This document shows, in pieces, positions 7,812 to 21,475 of a DNA stretch of 64,000 bases (positions are counted from its first letter, which is position 1; each line of letters starts with the position of its first letter). Origin of the DNA: Sphingobacterium haloxyli. GTDB taxonomy: Bacteria > Bacteroidota > Bacteroidia > Sphingobacteriales > Sphingobacteriaceae. The position numbers and the translations under genes are program-made. The stretch is taken from positions 184,892 through 248,891 of the forward strand of contig NZ_PVBQ01000007.1 in the NCBI RefSeq assembly GCF_002980525.1, in the 5' to 3' direction. The notes beneath the pieces are model-generated. The model was not told the DNA's origin and did not search any database. It saw nothing but the letters and a program-made list of their open reading frames with translations.

Positions 7812-8357
7812 ATGGCAGATCAATCGTTAAAATGGTATGTAGTTCGTGCCGTTAGTGGAAAAGAGAAGAAAGTGAAGCAATATGTGGAGGCAGAAGTTGG
7901 TCGTTTGGGTATCCAACATCTGGTACCCCAGGTATTGATTCCTATGGAAAAATATTACCAGATGCGTGATGGGAAGAAAGTTGCAAAAGAACGTAACTAC
8001 TATCCCGGATATGTTTTGATCGAAGCTGCATTGGATGGAGAGATTGAGCACGCAATTAAGAATTTAAATAGTGTGATCGGATTTCTAGGGGATAAAGAAG
8101 GTAACGCTATCCCTTTACGTCCTGCTGAAGTTAACCGGATTTTAGGAAAAGTAGACGAAATGGCGGAGCAGGGCGAAAGCATGAATGTTCCGTATTACGT
8201 AGGCGAAACGGTGAAGGTGAATGACGGACCGTTTAATGGCTTTACCGGAGAAATAGAAGAGGTGCACGAAGATAAGAAGAAATTGACTGTGATGGTGAAG
8301 GTTTTCGGACGGAAGACTCCACTGGAGTTAAATTATATGCAGGTAGAGAAAGAATAG
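7812..8357 (+). CDS. nusG: transcription termination/antitermination factor NusG
   Basis: 181 residues. The NGN domain covers about residues 5-115 (KWYVVRAVSGKEKKVKQYVE, YPGYVLIEA, VIGFLG) and the KOW domain the last 50 (VKVNDGPFNGFTGEIEEV). NusG binds RNA polymerase and links it to the ribosome or Rho. The gene is 19 bases after secE and is followed by a bidirectional terminator instead of the usual rplK, because katG intervenes. Confidence 0.98.
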   Translation: MADQSLKWYVVRAVSGKEKKVKQYVEAEVGRLGIQHLVPQVLIPMEKYYQMRDGKKVAKERNYYPGYVLIEAALDGEIEHAIKNLNSVIGFLGDKEGNAIPLRPAEVNRILGKVDEMAEQGESMNVPYYVGETVKVNDGPFNGFTGEIEEVHEDKKKLTVMVKVFGRKTPLELNYMQVEKE

Positions 8358-8377
8358 AGGAAACTACTATAATAAGT

Positions 8378-8413
8378 AAAAACGAGGGGCCGCTAATCGA
8401 GCCCCTCGTTTTT
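8378..8413. terminator. bidirectional terminator between nusG and katG
   Basis: A 13-bp stem (8378-8390 with 8401-8413) has a GC-rich core GAGGGGC/GCCCCTC, a 10-base loop, A-run on the left and T-run on the right, so it can end both nusG (+) and katG (-). Confidence 0.9.
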
Positions 8414-8415
8414 AT

Positions 8416-10728
<2,313 letters not shown>

Positions 10729-10772
10729 TTAGTTTATTTGTCATTGCTATTTTAATAAGGGGTCTTCGTAAC

Positions 10773-10780
10773 CAAAGATA
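10773..10780 (-). promoter_or_regulatory. candidate -7 element of katG
   Basis: CAAAGATA on + is TATCTTTG on the - strand, 60 bases upstream of the katG start codon. No good TTTG element is seen at the expected distance, so an activator may be needed; this last point is inference. Confidence 0.4.
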
Positions 10781-10877
10781 CGTTAACATAGAGATTAGTT
10801 CGTATCGATAATCTCGATGGTATATCGGTTTTGTTTATTAAATTTTCTTCTATGTTTTTTATTTCCAAAATGTTTAT

Positions 10878-10885
10878 TATCTTTG
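10878..10885 (+). promoter_or_regulatory. candidate -7 element of the rplKAJL-rpoBC operon
   Basis: TATCTTTG followed by CA, 115 bases before the rplK ATG. It would replace the promoter normally supplied by the nusG side. The upstream T-rich stretch lacks a clear TTTG at 18-20 bases. Confidence 0.5.
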
Positions 10886-10999
10886 CACCTCGTTTGATTA
10901 TATACTGCTTTTATTATATAGTCTACGAAAGATAATAAATGTTACGTTATAATGCTTCCACCTTACTAACAAACATTTAACAATTAAATTCAAAACAAA

Positions 11000-11443
11000 A
11001 TGGCAAAAGAGGTCAGTGCGTTAGTAAAATTACAAGTAAAGGGCGGTGCTGCAAATCCATCTCCTCCTGTAGGACCTGCATTGGGTGCTAAAGGGGTGAA
11101 CATCATGGACTTCTGTAAGCAATTTAACGCTCGTACGCAAGACAAACCAGGGCAAGTACTTCCTGTTGTCATTACAGTTTACAGCGACAAATCATTTGAT
11201 TTTATCATCAAGACACCACCGGTAGCTGTTCAGTTAAAAGATGCAGCTAAACTGAAAAGTGGGTCGGGCGAGCCTAACCGTAAAAAAGTTGCTTCTATTA
11301 CTTGGGAGCAGGTTGAGGTTATCGCTAAAGATAAAATGCCTGATTTGAATGCATTTACTGTAGAGTCTGCTATGAAAATGGTGGCTGGGACAGCACGTAG
11401 TATGGGCATTACCGTTTCTGGTAGCGCTCCTTGGAACAATTAA
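11000..11443 (+). CDS. rplK: 50S ribosomal protein L11
   Basis: 147 residues. L11 binds 23S rRNA at the GTPase-associated centre. N-terminal domain with [21 protein letters not shown]-terminal RNA-binding domain with [17 protein letters not shown] and GTARSMGI. First gene of the run rplK-rplA-rplJ-rplL; the ATG at 11000 is preceded by an A-rich leader typical of the group. Confidence 0.99.
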   Translation: MAKEVSALVKLQVKGGAANPSPPVGPALGAKGVNIMDFCKQFNARTQDKPGQVLPVVITVYSDKSFDFIIKTPPVAVQLKDAAKLKSGSGEPNRKKVASITWEQVEVIAKDKMPDLNAFTVESAMKMVAGTARSMGITVSGSAPWNN

Positions 11444-11466
11444 TTTAACGAAATCAGTTTAAGAAA

Positions 11467-12165
11467 GTGGCTAGATTAACAAAAAATCAAAAAGCGGCAC
11501 TATCCAAAATTGAAGCTGGTAAGGCGTACTCTTTAAAAGAAGCAGCCGCTTTGGTTAAAGAGATTACAGCGACGAAATTTGATGCTTCTGTGGATATCGA
11601 CGTTCGTTTAGGCGTGGATCCTCGTAAAGCAAACCAAATGGTTCGTGGTATCGCTACGTTACCTCACGGGACAGGTAAGACTGTGCGTGTTTTAGTATTG
11701 TGTACTCCTGACAAGGAGGAAGAAGCTAAGGCTGCAGGCGCGGATTACGTAGGTCTCGATGAGTACATCAGCAAAATTGAAGGTGGTTGGACTGACGTTG
11801 ATATCATTATTACTATGCCTAGTGTTATGGCTAAAGTGGGTAAATTGGGACGTATTTTGGGTCCAAGAAACTTGATGCCTAACCCTAAAACTGGAACAGT
11901 GACTACGGACGTAGGTAAAGCTGTAACGGAAGTGAAAGGTGGTAAAATTGATTTCAAAGTCGACAAGACAGGTATCATCCATACTTCAGTGGGTAAAGTG
12001 TCGTTCGAAGCAGATAAGATTTATGACAATGCGTTAGAGGTGTTACAAACACTCGCACGTCTTAAACCTTCCGCTGCTAAGGGAACATACTTCAAAAGTA
12101 TTCACATCTCTTCAACCATGAGTCCTGGTATTCATGTGGAGACTAAATCAGTAGCAGGAATTTAA
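11467..12165 (+). CDS. rplA: 50S ribosomal protein L1
   Basis: 232 residues. L1 forms the mobile stalk at the E site and in many bacteria represses its own operon. Motifs include [11 protein letters not shown] at the start, [20 protein letters not shown], and [13 protein letters not shown]. The start is a GTG at 11467; no in-frame ATG is near and the protein aligns to the usual N-terminus from this codon. It ends 2 bases before rplJ. Confidence 0.98.
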   Translation: MARLTKNQKAALSKIEAGKAYSLKEAAALVKEITATKFDASVDIDVRLGVDPRKANQMVRGIATLPHGTGKTVRVLVLCTPDKEEEAKAAGADYVGLDEYISKIEGGWTDVDIIITMPSVMAKVGKLGRILGPRNLMPNPKTGTVTTDVGKAVTEVKGGKIDFKVDKTGIIHTSVGKVSFEADKIYDNALEVLQTLARLKPSAAKGTYFKSIHISSTMSPGIHVETKSVAGI

Positions 12166-12167
12166 TC

Positions 12168-12686
12168 ATGAGAAAAGAAGAAAAACAAGCAATTGTTCAA
12201 GCTTTGGCCGAACAGATTAAATCTTACGGTAATTTCTACATTACTGATACTGCTGATTTAACTGTTGAAAAAGTAAATAACATCCGCCGTAAATGTTTTG
12301 AGCAGGGTATTACGATTCAAGTAGCAAAGAACTCCTTGATTGAAAAAGCCCTTATCGAAGCAGGAATCGATTCAGAAGAATTGCGTAGCGTGCTTAAAGG
12401 TGCTTCTACAATGATGTTCTCTGAAACCGGAAACGGCCCGGCGAAATTGATCAAACAATTACGTAAGGAAGGTGACAAGCCCGTTCTAAAAGCGGCTTAC
12501 ATCCAAGAAACTGCGTTCGTAGGAGATAACCAACTAGAAGCACTAGTTAACCTTAAATCCAAGGACGAACTTATCGCAGACGTTATTGCTTTGCTTCAAT
12601 CTCCTGCGAAGAATGTTATTTCCGCACTTCAATCAGGTGGAAATACAATTTCAGGTTTGGTAAAAGCTTTAGAAGAAAGAGGCTAA
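12168..12686 (+). CDS. rplJ: 50S ribosomal protein L10
   Basis: 172 residues. L10 is the base of the stalk that carries L7/L12. The N-terminal rRNA-binding domain runs from MRKEEKQAIVQ to about residue 130 (VEKVNNIRRKCFEQGITIQVAKNSL); the helical tail that holds L12 dimers follows. It starts 2 bases after rplA; a 76-base gap separates it from rplL. Confidence 0.98.
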   Translation: MRKEEKQAIVQALAEQIKSYGNFYITDTADLTVEKVNNIRRKCFEQGITIQVAKNSLIEKALIEAGIDSEELRSVLKGASTMMFSETGNGPAKLIKQLRKEGDKPVLKAAYIQETAFVGDNQLEALVNLKSKDELIADVIALLQSPAKNVISALQSGGNTISGLVKALEERG

Positions 12687-12762
12687 CGGGCACCTCGTAT
12701 AAAATGTTCGTGTATTTTTAATTAACAATTTTTATTAAGTACATTCAAAAATTCAAAATAAA

Positions 12763-13140
12763 ATGGCAGATTTAAAACAACTTGCTGAACAGTTGGTTAA
12801 CTTAACAGTAAAAGAAGTTAAAGAATTAGCTGATATCCTAAAAGACGAGTATGGTATCGAGCCTGCTGCTGCAGCTGTTGCAGTTGCTGGTCCTGCTGCT
12901 GGTGGCGAAGCTGCTGCTGCTGAAGAGAAAACTTCATTTGACGTTATCTTGAAAGAAGCTGGTGGTCAGAAATTAGCAGTAGTTAAATTGGTTAAAGACT
13001 TAGCTGGTTTAGGATTGAAAGAAGCTAAAGATTTAGTGGACGGTGCTCCTAAGGAATTGAAAACAGGTGTTTCAAAAGACGAAGCTGAAGCTTTGAAAAA
13101 ACAATTAGAAGAAGCTGGAGCTGTTGTTGAGATCAAATAA
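12763..13140 (+). CDS. rplL: 50S ribosomal protein L7/L12
   Basis: 125 residues. N-terminal dimerisation region ([20 protein letters not shown]), Ala/Gly-rich hinge around residues 36-56, and C-terminal factor-binding domain ([32 protein letters not shown]). It recruits elongation factors to the ribosome. Strong preference for a few codons (GCT, GAA) reflects high expression. A structured 166-base spacer lies between it and rpoB. Confidence 0.99.
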   Translation: MADLKQLAEQLVNLTVKEVKELADILKDEYGIEPAAAAVAVAGPAAGGEAAAAEEKTSFDVILKEAGGQKLAVVKLVKDLAGLGLKEAKDLVDGAPKELKTGVSKDEAEALKKQLEEAGAVVEIK

Positions 13141-13170
13141 TCTCAGCATAAAAAAGCACCTTAAGGGTTT

Positions 13171-13250
13171 AGACTCTGTCAATACGTTGTCAGAGTCTAT
13201 TCCTGTTTATAATATTATTACATGTATCAGATGGATGCTGACATCTGATA
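13171..13250 (+). promoter_or_regulatory. two tandem hairpins in the rplL-rpoB spacer
   Basis: Hairpin 1: AGACTCTG (13171-13178) with CAGAGTCT (13191-13198), 12-base loop. Hairpin 2: TATCAGATG (13225-13233) with CATCTGATA (13242-13250), 8-base loop. Neither has a T-run behind it, so they are better read as an attenuator, RNase-processing site or mRNA stabiliser that sets the ratio of L12 to RNA polymerase than as full terminators. Function is inferred from position. Confidence 0.6.
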
Positions 13251-13306
13251 AGAACATGATTACAGCATAGTTGGCTCAGTTTTTTTAAACTAAAATACTT
13301 ATTCCC

Positions 13307-16300
13307 TTGGCAAACAATAATATTCAAAACGAAAGAGTAAATTTTGCTACAAGTAAGAAGGTTATCGATTATCCGGATTTCTTGGATGTGCAATTGCAAT
13401 CTTTCAAGGAGTTTTTTCAACTAGAAACTACTTCTGACAACCGCCATCAGGAAGGGCTGTTCAAGGTTTTCTCGGAAAACTTCCCTATTTCTGATTCAAG
13501 AAACATCTTTGTGCTCGAGTTTTTGGATTATTTCATCGATCCGCCTCGCTACGATATACAAGAATGTATTGAGCGTGGATTGACGTATAGTGTCCCACTC
13601 AAGGCAAAATTGAAGTTATCTTGTAATGATGAAGAACACGAGGATTTCGAAACGATTGTGCAAGACGTATATTTGGGAACAATTCCTTACATGACGCCAA
13701 AAGGTACCTTTGTGATCAACGGTGCTGAACGTGTTATTGTTTCCCAGTTGCACCGTTCCCCTGGCGTGTTCTTTGGTCAGAGTAGACACACAAATGGTAC
13801 AAAACTTTATTCTGCAAGGGTAATTCCTTTTAAAGGATCTTGGATCGAATTTGCGACGGACGTTAACAACGTGATGTATGCTTATATCGACCGTAAAAAG
13901 AAATTCCCAGTTACTACTTTGTTGCGGGCGATCGGCTATGATTCCGATAAGGACATCCTTGAGCTGTTCGATCTTGCAGATGAGGTTAAAGTAAGTAAAT
14001 CTGGTCTTAAGAAATACGTTGGTCGTCGTTTGGCAGCTAGGGTATTGAAAAAATGGATCGAGGACTTCGTAGACGAGGATACAGGTGAGGTAGTGTCCAT
14101 CGATCGTAATGAGATCATCTTAGAACGTGAAACTGTTTTAGAGGAAGACCACATTGAAATGATCATCGATGCAGGGGTAAAATCTATTATCCTAGCGAAA
14201 GAAGATGGCGCTAACAATGCGGATTACTCGATTATATATAATACTTTACAGAAAGATACTTCAAACTCTGAAAAAGAGGCTGTAGAACACATCTATCGTC
14301 AGTTGCGCAATGCGGAACCGCCAGATGAGGAAACAGCACGTGGTATCATCGACCGTTTGTTCTTTTCGGATAAACGTTATGATTTGGGGGATGTGGGCCG
14401 TTACCGTATCAACCGCAAGTTGAAATTGGATACAGCAGACGATACGAAAGTGTTGACGCGCGAGGACATTATTGCCATCGTGAAGTATCTAATCAATTTG
14501 ATTAACTCTAAAGCGGAAGTGGATGATATTGACCACTTGTCTAACCGACGTGTACGTACGGTAGGCGAACAGTTGTATGCGCAGTTTGGAGTTGGCCTAT
14601 CTCGTATGGCGCGTACTATCCGTGAACGGATGAATATTCGTGACAACGAAGTTTTTACGCCAACGGATTTGATTAACGCCCGTACACTGTCGTCCGTTAT
14701 CAATTCGTTTTTTGGAACGAACCAGCTTTCTCAGTTTATGGATCAAACCAACCCGTTGGCTGAGATTACGCACAAGCGCCGTCTGTCAGCCTTAGGTCCT
14801 GGGGGTCTTTCTCGGGAGCGGGCAGGTTTCGAGGTACGTGACGTCCACTATACGCACTATGGTCGTTTGTGTACTATTGAAACACCGGAAGGTCCGAACA
14901 TCGGTTTGATTTCTTCTTTGGCTGTACACGCGAAAATCAACAATTTAGGTTTTATCGAAACTCCTTACCGCCAAGTAAGAGATGGTAAAGTTGTCGTTGA
15001 TGAACCTGTCGTATATTTATCAGCCGAAGACGAGGATAACAAGACGATTGCACAGGCGAATGCAGAATATGACGATAAGGGTAACTTTATCGATCCAAAA
15101 GTTAAAGCGAGATATGAGGGTGACTTCCCAATTATTGAGCCGGAACGTTTGGATTATATGGACGTTGCGCCGAATCAGATTACGTCCATTGCGGCGTCCT
15201 TGATTCCTTTCCTGGAACACGATGATGCCAACCGGGCGTTGATGGGATCGAACATGCAGCGTCAGGCTGTCCCTCTATTGAAGCCGCAGGCACCTATTGT
15301 TGGTACTGGTTTGGAAGCTCGTGTAGCATCCGATTCCCGTACGTTAATCAATGCCGAAGGGGAAGGTGTAGTTGAATATGTGGACGCTAATGAGATTAAA
15401 ATCCGCTACGAACGGACAGATAACGATCGTTTGGTGTCATTTGACAACGACGTAAAAACATATACACTTACGAAGTTTAAGAAAACCAACCAGAATACCT
15501 GTATCAACTTGAAGCCAATCGTGACGAAAGGTCAAAAAGTAACGAAAGGTCAGGTATTGTGTGAAGGCTATGCAACTGAAGACGGTGAGTTAGCACTTGG
15601 TCGTAACTTGAAAGTGGCGTTCATGCCTTGGCAAGGATATAACTTTGAGGATGCGATCGTGATTTCTGAACGTGTTGTATCACAAGACTTGTTCACTTCC
15701 TTGCATATTGAGGAGTTTGAATTGGAGGTTCGTGATACGAAACGTGGTGAGGAGGAATTAACATCCGATATCCCTAACGTTTCAGAAGAAGCAACGAAAG
15801 ATTTGGATGAGAATGGCATTATCCGAGTCGGTGCCGAAGTAAATGGTGGTGATATTTTAATTGGTAAGATTACGCCGAAAGGGGAATCCGATCCTTCACC
15901 GGAAGAAAAGTTACTACGGGCTATATTTGGTGACAAAGCTGGCGATGTGAAAGATGCGTCGTTGAAAGCATCACCATCGTTGAAAGGTGTTGTTATTGAT
16001 ACGAAGTTATTCTCTCGTGCGAAAAAAATGTCTAAAGAAGCGGAAAGAAAAGCATTAGACAAATTAGAGGTCGCACACGATAAAGCCGTAAAAATACTGA
16101 AAGACCGTTTGGTCGAGAAATTGTTCACTGTTGTGAATGGCAAAACCAGCCAAGGGGTGTATAATGTGTATAAAGAATTACTCGTACCAAAAGGAGCTAA
16201 ATTCACGCAGAAGATCTTGATGGATTTGGATTATGCACATATCAACCCAACGGGATGGACTACCGATGAAGATAAAAACGAGCTGATCAAGTTAGCACTT

Positions 16301-17116
16301 CACTTTTATAATATTAAAATCAACGAAGAGCTCGGTGCGTTTAAAAGAGAAAAATTTGCAATCTCAGTCGGTGATGAGCTTCCATCGGGTATCGTTCAGA
16401 TGGCGAAAGTTTATGTGGCTAAAAAACGTAAGTTGAAAGTTGGTGATAAGATGGCTGGACGTCACGGTAACAAAGGTATCGTTGCTCGTATCGTTCGCGA
16501 TGAGGATATGCCGTTTTTGGAAGATGGAACGCCTGTAGACATTGTATTGAATCCATTAGGGGTGCCTTCTCGGATGAACTTAGGACAGATTTACGAAACT
16601 GTTTTGGGATGGGCAGGTCAGAAATTGGGAATGAAATTCGCTACACCAATCTTTGACGGTGCTGAAATGGACGAGGTGGAAGAGTGGATCGCTAAAGCTA
16701 AATTGCCAATGTCAGGTAGAACTTACTTATACAATGGCTTAACAGGCGAGCGTTTTGACCAACCCACTACGGTAGGTGTGATCTATATGTTGAAATTAGG
16801 ACACATGGTTGATGATAAGATGCACGCACGTTCTATAGGACCGTACTCGTTGATTACACAACAACCGTTAGGTGGTAAAGCACAGTTCGGTGGTCAGCGT
16901 TTCGGTGAGATGGAGGTATGGGCATTGGAAGCATTTGGTGCATCAAATATCCTGCAAGAAATCTTAACAGTGAAATCAGATGATGTGGTTGGACGTGCGA
17001 AAACTTATGAGGCTATCGTTAAGGGTAACAATCTTCCGACACCATCCGTACCAGAGTCGTTCAACGTATTGGTACATGAGTTACGCGGTTTAGGATTAGA
17101 TATCACATTAGATTAA
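13307..17116 (+). CDS. rpoB: DNA-directed RNA polymerase subunit beta
   Basis: 1269 residues. The rifampicin-binding region is near residues 468-510 ([32 protein letters not shown]), followed by [17 protein letters not shown]; the C-terminal part has [16 protein letters not shown] and [20 protein letters not shown]. The start is TTG at 13307: an in-frame stop lies at 13286-13288, no ATG or GTG occurs between, and the encoded ANNNIQ...VNFATSKK fits the known N-terminus of related species. rpoC follows after 31 bases. Confidence 0.99.
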   Translation: MANNNIQNERVNFATSKKVIDYPDFLDVQLQSFKEFFQLETTSDNRHQEGLFKVFSENFPISDSRNIFVLEFLDYFIDPPRYDIQECIERGLTYSVPLKAKLKLSCNDEEHEDFETIVQDVYLGTIPYMTPKGTFVINGAERVIVSQLHRSPGVFFGQSRHTNGTKLYSARVIPFKGSWIEFATDVNNVMYAYIDRKKKFPVTTLLRAIGYDSDKDILELFDLADEVKVSKSGLKKYVGRRLAARVLKKWIEDFVDEDTGEVVSIDRNEIILERETVLEEDHIEMIIDAGVKSIILAKEDGANNADYSIIYNTLQKDTSNSEKEAVEHIYRQLRNAEPPDEETARGIIDRLFFSDKRYDLGDVGRYRINRKLKLDTADDTKVLTREDIIAIVKYLINLINSKAEVDDIDHLSNRRVRTVGEQLYAQFGVGLSRMARTIRERMNIRDNEVFTPTDLINARTLSSVINSFFGTNQLSQFMDQTNPLAEITHKRRLSALGPGGLSRERAGFEVRDVHYTHYGRLCTIETPEGPNIGLISSLAVHAKINNLGFIETPYRQVRDGKVVVDEPVVYLSAEDEDNKTIAQANAEYDDKGNFIDPKVKARYEGDFPIIEPERLDYMDVAPNQITSIAASLIPFLEHDDANRALMGSNMQRQAVPLLKPQAPIVGTGLEARVASDSRTLINAEGEGVVEYVDANEIKIRYERTDNDRLVSFDNDVKTYTLTKFKKTNQNTCINLKPIVTKGQKVTKGQVLCEGYATEDGELALGRNLKVAFMPWQGYNFEDAIVISERVVSQDLFTSLHIEEFELEVRDTKRGEEELTSDIPNVSEEATKDLDENGIIRVGAEVNGGDILIGKITPKGESDPSPEEKLLRAIFGDKAGDVKDASLKASPSLKGVVIDTKLFSRAKKMSKEAERKALDKLEVAHDKAVKILKDRLVEKLFTVVNGKTSQGVYNVYKELLVPKGAKFTQKILMDLDYAHINPTGWTTDEDKNELIKLALHFYNIKINEELGAFKREKFAISVGDELPSGIVQMAKVYVAKKRKLKVGDKMAGRHGNKGIVARIVRDEDMPFLEDGTPVDIVLNPLGVPSRMNLGQIYETVLGWAGQKLGMKFATPIFDGAEMDEVEEWIAKAKLPMSGRTYLYNGLTGERFDQPTTVGVIYMLKLGHMVDDKMHARSIGPYSLITQQPLGGKAQFGGQRFGEMEVWALEAFGASNILQEILTVKSDDVVGRAKTYEAIVKGNNLPTPSVPESFNVLVHELRGLGLDITLD

Positions 17117-17147
17117 TCAAGCATACAGCTTTAACTTTTTATAAAGT

Positions 17148-20100
17148 ATGTCTTACAAAAAAGATAATAAAATTAAAAGTAACTTCACGTCGATTACCAT
17201 CAGCTTGGCTTCTCCGGAAACAATTTTGGAACGCTCTAGCGGTGAGGTTACAAAGCCAGAGACGATCAACTATCGTACCTACAAACCTGAGCGTGATGGT
17301 TTATTCTGTGAGCGTATCTTTGGTCCGGTAAAGGACTATGAATGTCACTGTGGTAAATACAAACGTATTCGTTATAAAGGTATCGTATGTGACCGTTGTG
17401 GTGTCGAGGTAACTGAGAAAAAAGTACGTCGTGAGCGCATGGGACACATTAATTTGGTGGTTCCTGTCGCACATATCTGGTATTTTCGCTCCCTTCCTAA
17501 TAAAATTGGTTATTTACTAGGACTTCCGACCAAGAAGTTGGATATGATTATCTACTACGAAAGATATGTGGTTATTCAACCGGGTATCAAAGAAGATGAT
17601 GGCATTTCTTACATGGATTTCTTGACGGAGGAAGAGTATCTAGATATTTTAGATACGCTACCCAAAGAAAACCAGTATTTGGATGATACCGATCCTCAGA
17701 AATTCATCGCCAAGATGGGAGCTGAGGCAATGGAGGAACTTTTGAAACGTATTGATTTAGATCAATTGTCGTACGATTTACGCCATCAAGCCGCGAATGA
17801 GACTTCGCAACAGCGTAAAAATGAGGCATTGAAACGTCTTCACGTTGTAGAAGCTTTCCGCGGAGCCAACACGCGTATTGAAAACCGTCCGGAATGGATG
17901 ATTGTAAAAATCGTTCCAATTATTCCACCCGAATTGCGTCCATTAGTGCCGTTGGACGGTGGTCGTTTTGCGACGTCGGATTTGAATGACCTTTATCGTC
18001 GTGTGATTATTCGTAACAACCGTCTAAAACGTTTGATCGAAATCAAAGCGCCCGAAGTAATCTTACGGAATGAAAAACGTATGCTTCAGGAAGCAGTTGA
18101 CTCTTTGTTCGACAACTCGCGTAAAGTGAACGCTGTGAAAACAGAAGGTAACCGCGCGTTGAAATCGTTGTCCGATATCTTGAAGGGTAAGCAAGGACGT
18201 TTCCGTCAAAACTTATTGGGTAAGCGTGTGGATTACTCGGCTCGTTCGGTTATTGTAGTTGGTCCACATTTGAAATTGCACGAGTGTGGTCTTCCTAAAG
18301 ACATGGCTGCGGAGCTTTACAAACCGTTCATCATCCGCAAGATGATTGAAAGAGGTATCGTAAAGACCGTCAAGTCTGCAAAGAAAATCGTTGACCGCAA
18401 GGATCCGGTGGTATGGGATATCCTAGAAAATGTATTGAAAGGACACCCTGTATTGCTTAACCGTGCGCCGACGCTTCACCGTTTGGGTATCCAAGCTTTC
18501 CAACCTACGTTAGTAGAGGGTAAAGCAATTCAGTTACACCCGTTGGTGTGTACTGCGTTCAATGCCGACTTTGACGGTGACCAGATGGCGGTTCACTTAC
18601 CGTTGGGTAATGCCGCGATTTTGGAGGCTCAGATATTGATGTTGGCTTCGCATAATATTCTTAATCCAGCAAACGGTTCTCCGGTAACGGTTCCTTCGCA
18701 GGACATGGTATTGGGTCTTTACTATATTACGAAAGGCCGTAAATCTACCGAAGACCAGAAAGTAAGGGGTGAAGGAATGACGTTTTATTCTCCGGAAGAG
18801 GTGATCATTGCCTTGAACGAGAATAAAATTGATCTGCACGCTTTTATCAAAGTAAAAACGAAAACTAGAAATAAAGACGGTGAAATCGTTGAAAGTATTA
18901 TCGAAACTACGGTTGGTCGGGTTATCTTTAACCAGATCGTACCTGATGAGACCGGTTATGTCAACGAACTCTTAACTAAAAAATCATTGCGTAATATCAT
19001 CGGAGATATTGTGAAGAATACGGGTATGGCTCGTGCAGCACAGTTCTTGGATGATATGAAAGAGCTAGGATTCCAAACAGCCTTTAAAGGTGGTTTGTCA
19101 TTCAACTTACAAGATCTGAATATCCCTGCTGCAAAAGCAGATTTGATTGAGCAAGCGACTGGCGAAGTTGAAGAGGTAATGAACAACTATAACATGGGTT
19201 TCATTACGAACAACGAACGTTATAATCAGATTATCGATATTTGGACACGTATCAACAACCGATTGACGGCATACGTGATGGATATTCTTTCCAACGATAA
19301 CCAAGGATTTAACTCTGTTTATATGATGTTGGATTCAGGCGCTCGTGGTTCTAAAGAACAGATTCGTCAGTTGTGTGGTATGCGTGGTTTGATGGCAAAA
19401 CCGCAGAAGTCGGGCACTTCAGGTGGTGAGATTATCGAGAACCCGATCTTGTCAAACTTCAAGGAAGGTTTGTCGGTATTGGAGTACTTTATTTCTACCC
19501 ACGGTGCGCGTAAAGGTCTTGCCGATACGGCGTTGAAAACGGCTGATGCGGGTTATTTGACTCGTCGTTTACACGACGTTGCGCAAGACATGATCGTTGT
19601 GGAAGAAGATTGTAATACATTACGTGGTTTATATAAAACGGCGCTTAAAGAAAATGATGACATTGTCGAACCTTTGTACGATCGTATCTTAGGGCGCACA
19701 CCATTAAATGATGTCTACCATCCAACAACGGGCGATCTGATTGTTGCCGCAAACGAAGATATCACCGAAGAAATAGCGACGGCGATTGATGAAGCGGGTA
19801 TTGAAGGCGTCGAAATCCGTTCTGTATTGACTTGTGAGGCTAAGCGGGGCGTTTGTGCCGCGTGCTATGGACGAAATCTTGCCTCTGGTAAGCGGGTACA
19901 AATGGGTGAAGCGGTCGGTGTTATCGCTGCACAGTCGGTAGGTGAACCAGGTACACAGTTGACGTTACGTACATTCCACGTGGGAGGTACGGCGTCGAAT
20001 ATCGCGGCAGACTCCACTATTGTGGCGAAATACGATGGTAAGGTTGAATTCGAAAATGTACGTTCTGTTGCCAAAGAAGGCGAAGAAGGACCTTTCCAAA

Positions 20101-21425
20101 TTGCAATAGGACGTTCTGGAGAACTTCGTATCGTAAGCGACGACAAAAAAGTACTATACAACCAGATTATCCCTTACGGCGCAAGCATATATGTGAACGA
20201 GGGCGATAAGGTAGAAAAGGGTAAAGTATTAGCAGATTGGGATCCGTATAATGCGGTAATCATCTCTGAGTTCCCGGGTAAGATTGAATTTGAAGCAATT
20301 ATTGAAGGTGTAACCTTCCGTGACGAATCTGATGAACAAACTGGACACAAAGAGAAAGTTATCATTGAGACACGTGACAAAACCAAGAACCCTACGATTA
20401 AGATTGTAGATTTGGCAGGTGATACCTTACGCTCATACAACATTCCAGTGGGAGCCCACGTCTCGGTTCAGGATGGGAAAAAAATCAAAGAAGGAACTAT
20501 CTTAGCGAAGATTCCTCGAGCTACCGGTAAAACACGTGATATCACCGGGGGTCTTCCTCGTGTAACCGAGTTGTTTGAAGCACGGAATCCGTCTAATCCT
20601 GCAGTTGTTACAGAAATTGATGGTGTCGTTACACTAGGTGGTGTTAAACGTGGGAATCGTGAGATTTCGATAGAATCCAGAGATGGACAGATCAAGAAAT
20701 ACTTGGTGCCACTTTCTAAGCATATTTTGGTACAGGATAATGATTTTGTAAAAGCAGGTATGCCATTGTCAGATGGTTCTATTTCGCCAGTCGATATTCT
20801 CTCCATTAAAGGTCCAGCGGCAGTTCAAGAATATATCGTAAATGGTATCCAAGAAGTTTATCGCTTACAAGGGGTAAAAATCAACGATAAGCACTTTGAA
20901 ACTATCGTTCACCAGATGATGCAAAAAGTGAATATTGAGGATCCGGGAGATACACGTTTCTTAGAGAAGGAAGCCGTGAACAAATGGGACTTCATGGAAG
21001 AAAACGACGCGTTGTTTGATAAAAAAGTTGTCGTTGACGCGGGAGACTCGAAAGAGTTGAAAGCTGGTCAAATTGTAACCATGCGTAAACTTCGTGAGGA
21101 AAACTCCAGCTTACGTCGTCAGGACTTGAAAACCGTAGAGGTTCGTGATGCTATTTCAGCGACTTCAAGCCCATTATTACAGGGTATCACGCGTGCGTCA
21201 TTGGGTACGAAGTCGTTTATTTCGGCTGCGTCTTTCCAAGAGACAACGAAAGTCTTAAACGAAGCTGCTATCGCAGGTAAACGTGACGATTTGTTAGGAT
21301 TGAAAGAAAACGTAATCGTAGGTCACTTGATTCCATCAGGAACTGGTTTACGTGAGTATAGCAATATCATCGTTGGTTCGCGTGAAGAGTACGATCAGTT
21401 ATTGGCTTCGAAAGAAGAAGATTAG
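17148..21425 (+). CDS. rpoC: DNA-directed RNA polymerase subunit beta'
   Basis: 1425 residues. Zinc-binding motif [20 protein letters not shown] near residue 66, catalytic [12 protein letters not shown] near residue 472 (three Asp hold Mg2+), bridge-helix/trigger-loop region with [13 protein letters not shown], and the second zinc site [13 protein letters not shown]. The C-terminal segment with [24 protein letters not shown] is canonical. It is the last gene of the operon and is closed by a terminator at 21445. Confidence 0.99.
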   Translation: MSYKKDNKIKSNFTSITISLASPETILERSSGEVTKPETINYRTYKPERDGLFCERIFGPVKDYECHCGKYKRIRYKGIVCDRCGVEVTEKKVRRERMGHINLVVPVAHIWYFRSLPNKIGYLLGLPTKKLDMIIYYERYVVIQPGIKEDDGISYMDFLTEEEYLDILDTLPKENQYLDDTDPQKFIAKMGAEAMEELLKRIDLDQLSYDLRHQAANETSQQRKNEALKRLHVVEAFRGANTRIENRPEWMIVKIVPIIPPELRPLVPLDGGRFATSDLNDLYRRVIIRNNRLKRLIEIKAPEVILRNEKRMLQEAVDSLFDNSRKVNAVKTEGNRALKSLSDILKGKQGRFRQNLLGKRVDYSARSVIVVGPHLKLHECGLPKDMAAELYKPFIIRKMIERGIVKTVKSAKKIVDRKDPVVWDILENVLKGHPVLLNRAPTLHRLGIQAFQPTLVEGKAIQLHPLVCTAFNADFDGDQMAVHLPLGNAAILEAQILMLASHNILNPANGSPVTVPSQDMVLGLYYITKGRKSTEDQKVRGEGMTFYSPEEVIIALNENKIDLHAFIKVKTKTRNKDGEIVESIIETTVGRVIFNQIVPDETGYVNELLTKKSLRNIIGDIVKNTGMARAAQFLDDMKELGFQTAFKGGLSFNLQDLNIPAAKADLIEQATGEVEEVMNNYNMGFITNNERYNQIIDIWTRINNRLTAYVMDILSNDNQGFNSVYMMLDSGARGSKEQIRQLCGMRGLMAKPQKSGTSGGEIIENPILSNFKEGLSVLEYFISTHGARKGLADTALKTADAGYLTRRLHDVAQDMIVVEEDCNTLRGLYKTALKENDDIVEPLYDRILGRTPLNDVYHPTTGDLIVAANEDITEEIATAIDEAGIEGVEIRSVLTCEAKRGVCAACYGRNLASGKRVQMGEAVGVIAAQSVGEPGTQLTLRTFHVGGTASNIAADSTIVAKYDGKVEFENVRSVAKEGEEGPFQIAIGRSGELRIVSDDKKVLYNQIIPYGASIYVNEGDKVEKGKVLADWDPYNAVIISEFPGKIEFEAIIEGVTFRDESDEQTGHKEKVIIETRDKTKNPTIKIVDLAGDTLRSYNIPVGAHVSVQDGKKIKEGTILAKIPRATGKTRDITGGLPRVTELFEARNPSNPAVVTEIDGVVTLGGVKRGNREISIESRDGQIKKYLVPLSKHILVQDNDFVKAGMPLSDGSISPVDILSIKGPAAVQEYIVNGIQEVYRLQGVKINDKHFETIVHQMMQKVNIEDPGDTRFLEKEAVNKWDFMEENDALFDKKVVVDAGDSKELKAGQIVTMRKLREENSSLRRQDLKTVEVRDAISATSSPLLQGITRASLGTKSFISAASFQETTKVLNEAAIAGKRDDLLGLKENVIVGHLIPSGTGLREYSNIIVGSREEYDQLLASKEED

Positions 21426-21444
21426 CGAGAGTTCATAATTTAAT

Positions 21445-21475
21445 AAAAAAGGCAGCAAAATCGCTGCCTTTTTTT
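21445..21475. terminator. terminator between rpoC and the PfkB-family kinase
   Basis: GGCAGC (21451-21456) pairs with GCTGCC (21463-21468), extended by A-run and T-run on the two sides; loop AAAATC. It can serve rpoC on + and, with its A-run, the converging kinase gene whose stop codon overlaps it. Confidence 0.88.

Noticed and set aside
13191..13250. Hairpins between rplL and rpoB as full terminators
   Set aside because: There is no T-run after either stem, and rpoBC must be transcribed; no separate promoter for rpoB is clear in the spacer.
15568..16206. 212-codon open frame on the - strand
   Set aside because: Antisense to rpoB, rich in Ser/Phe as expected of a shadow frame; no start context or homologue recognised.
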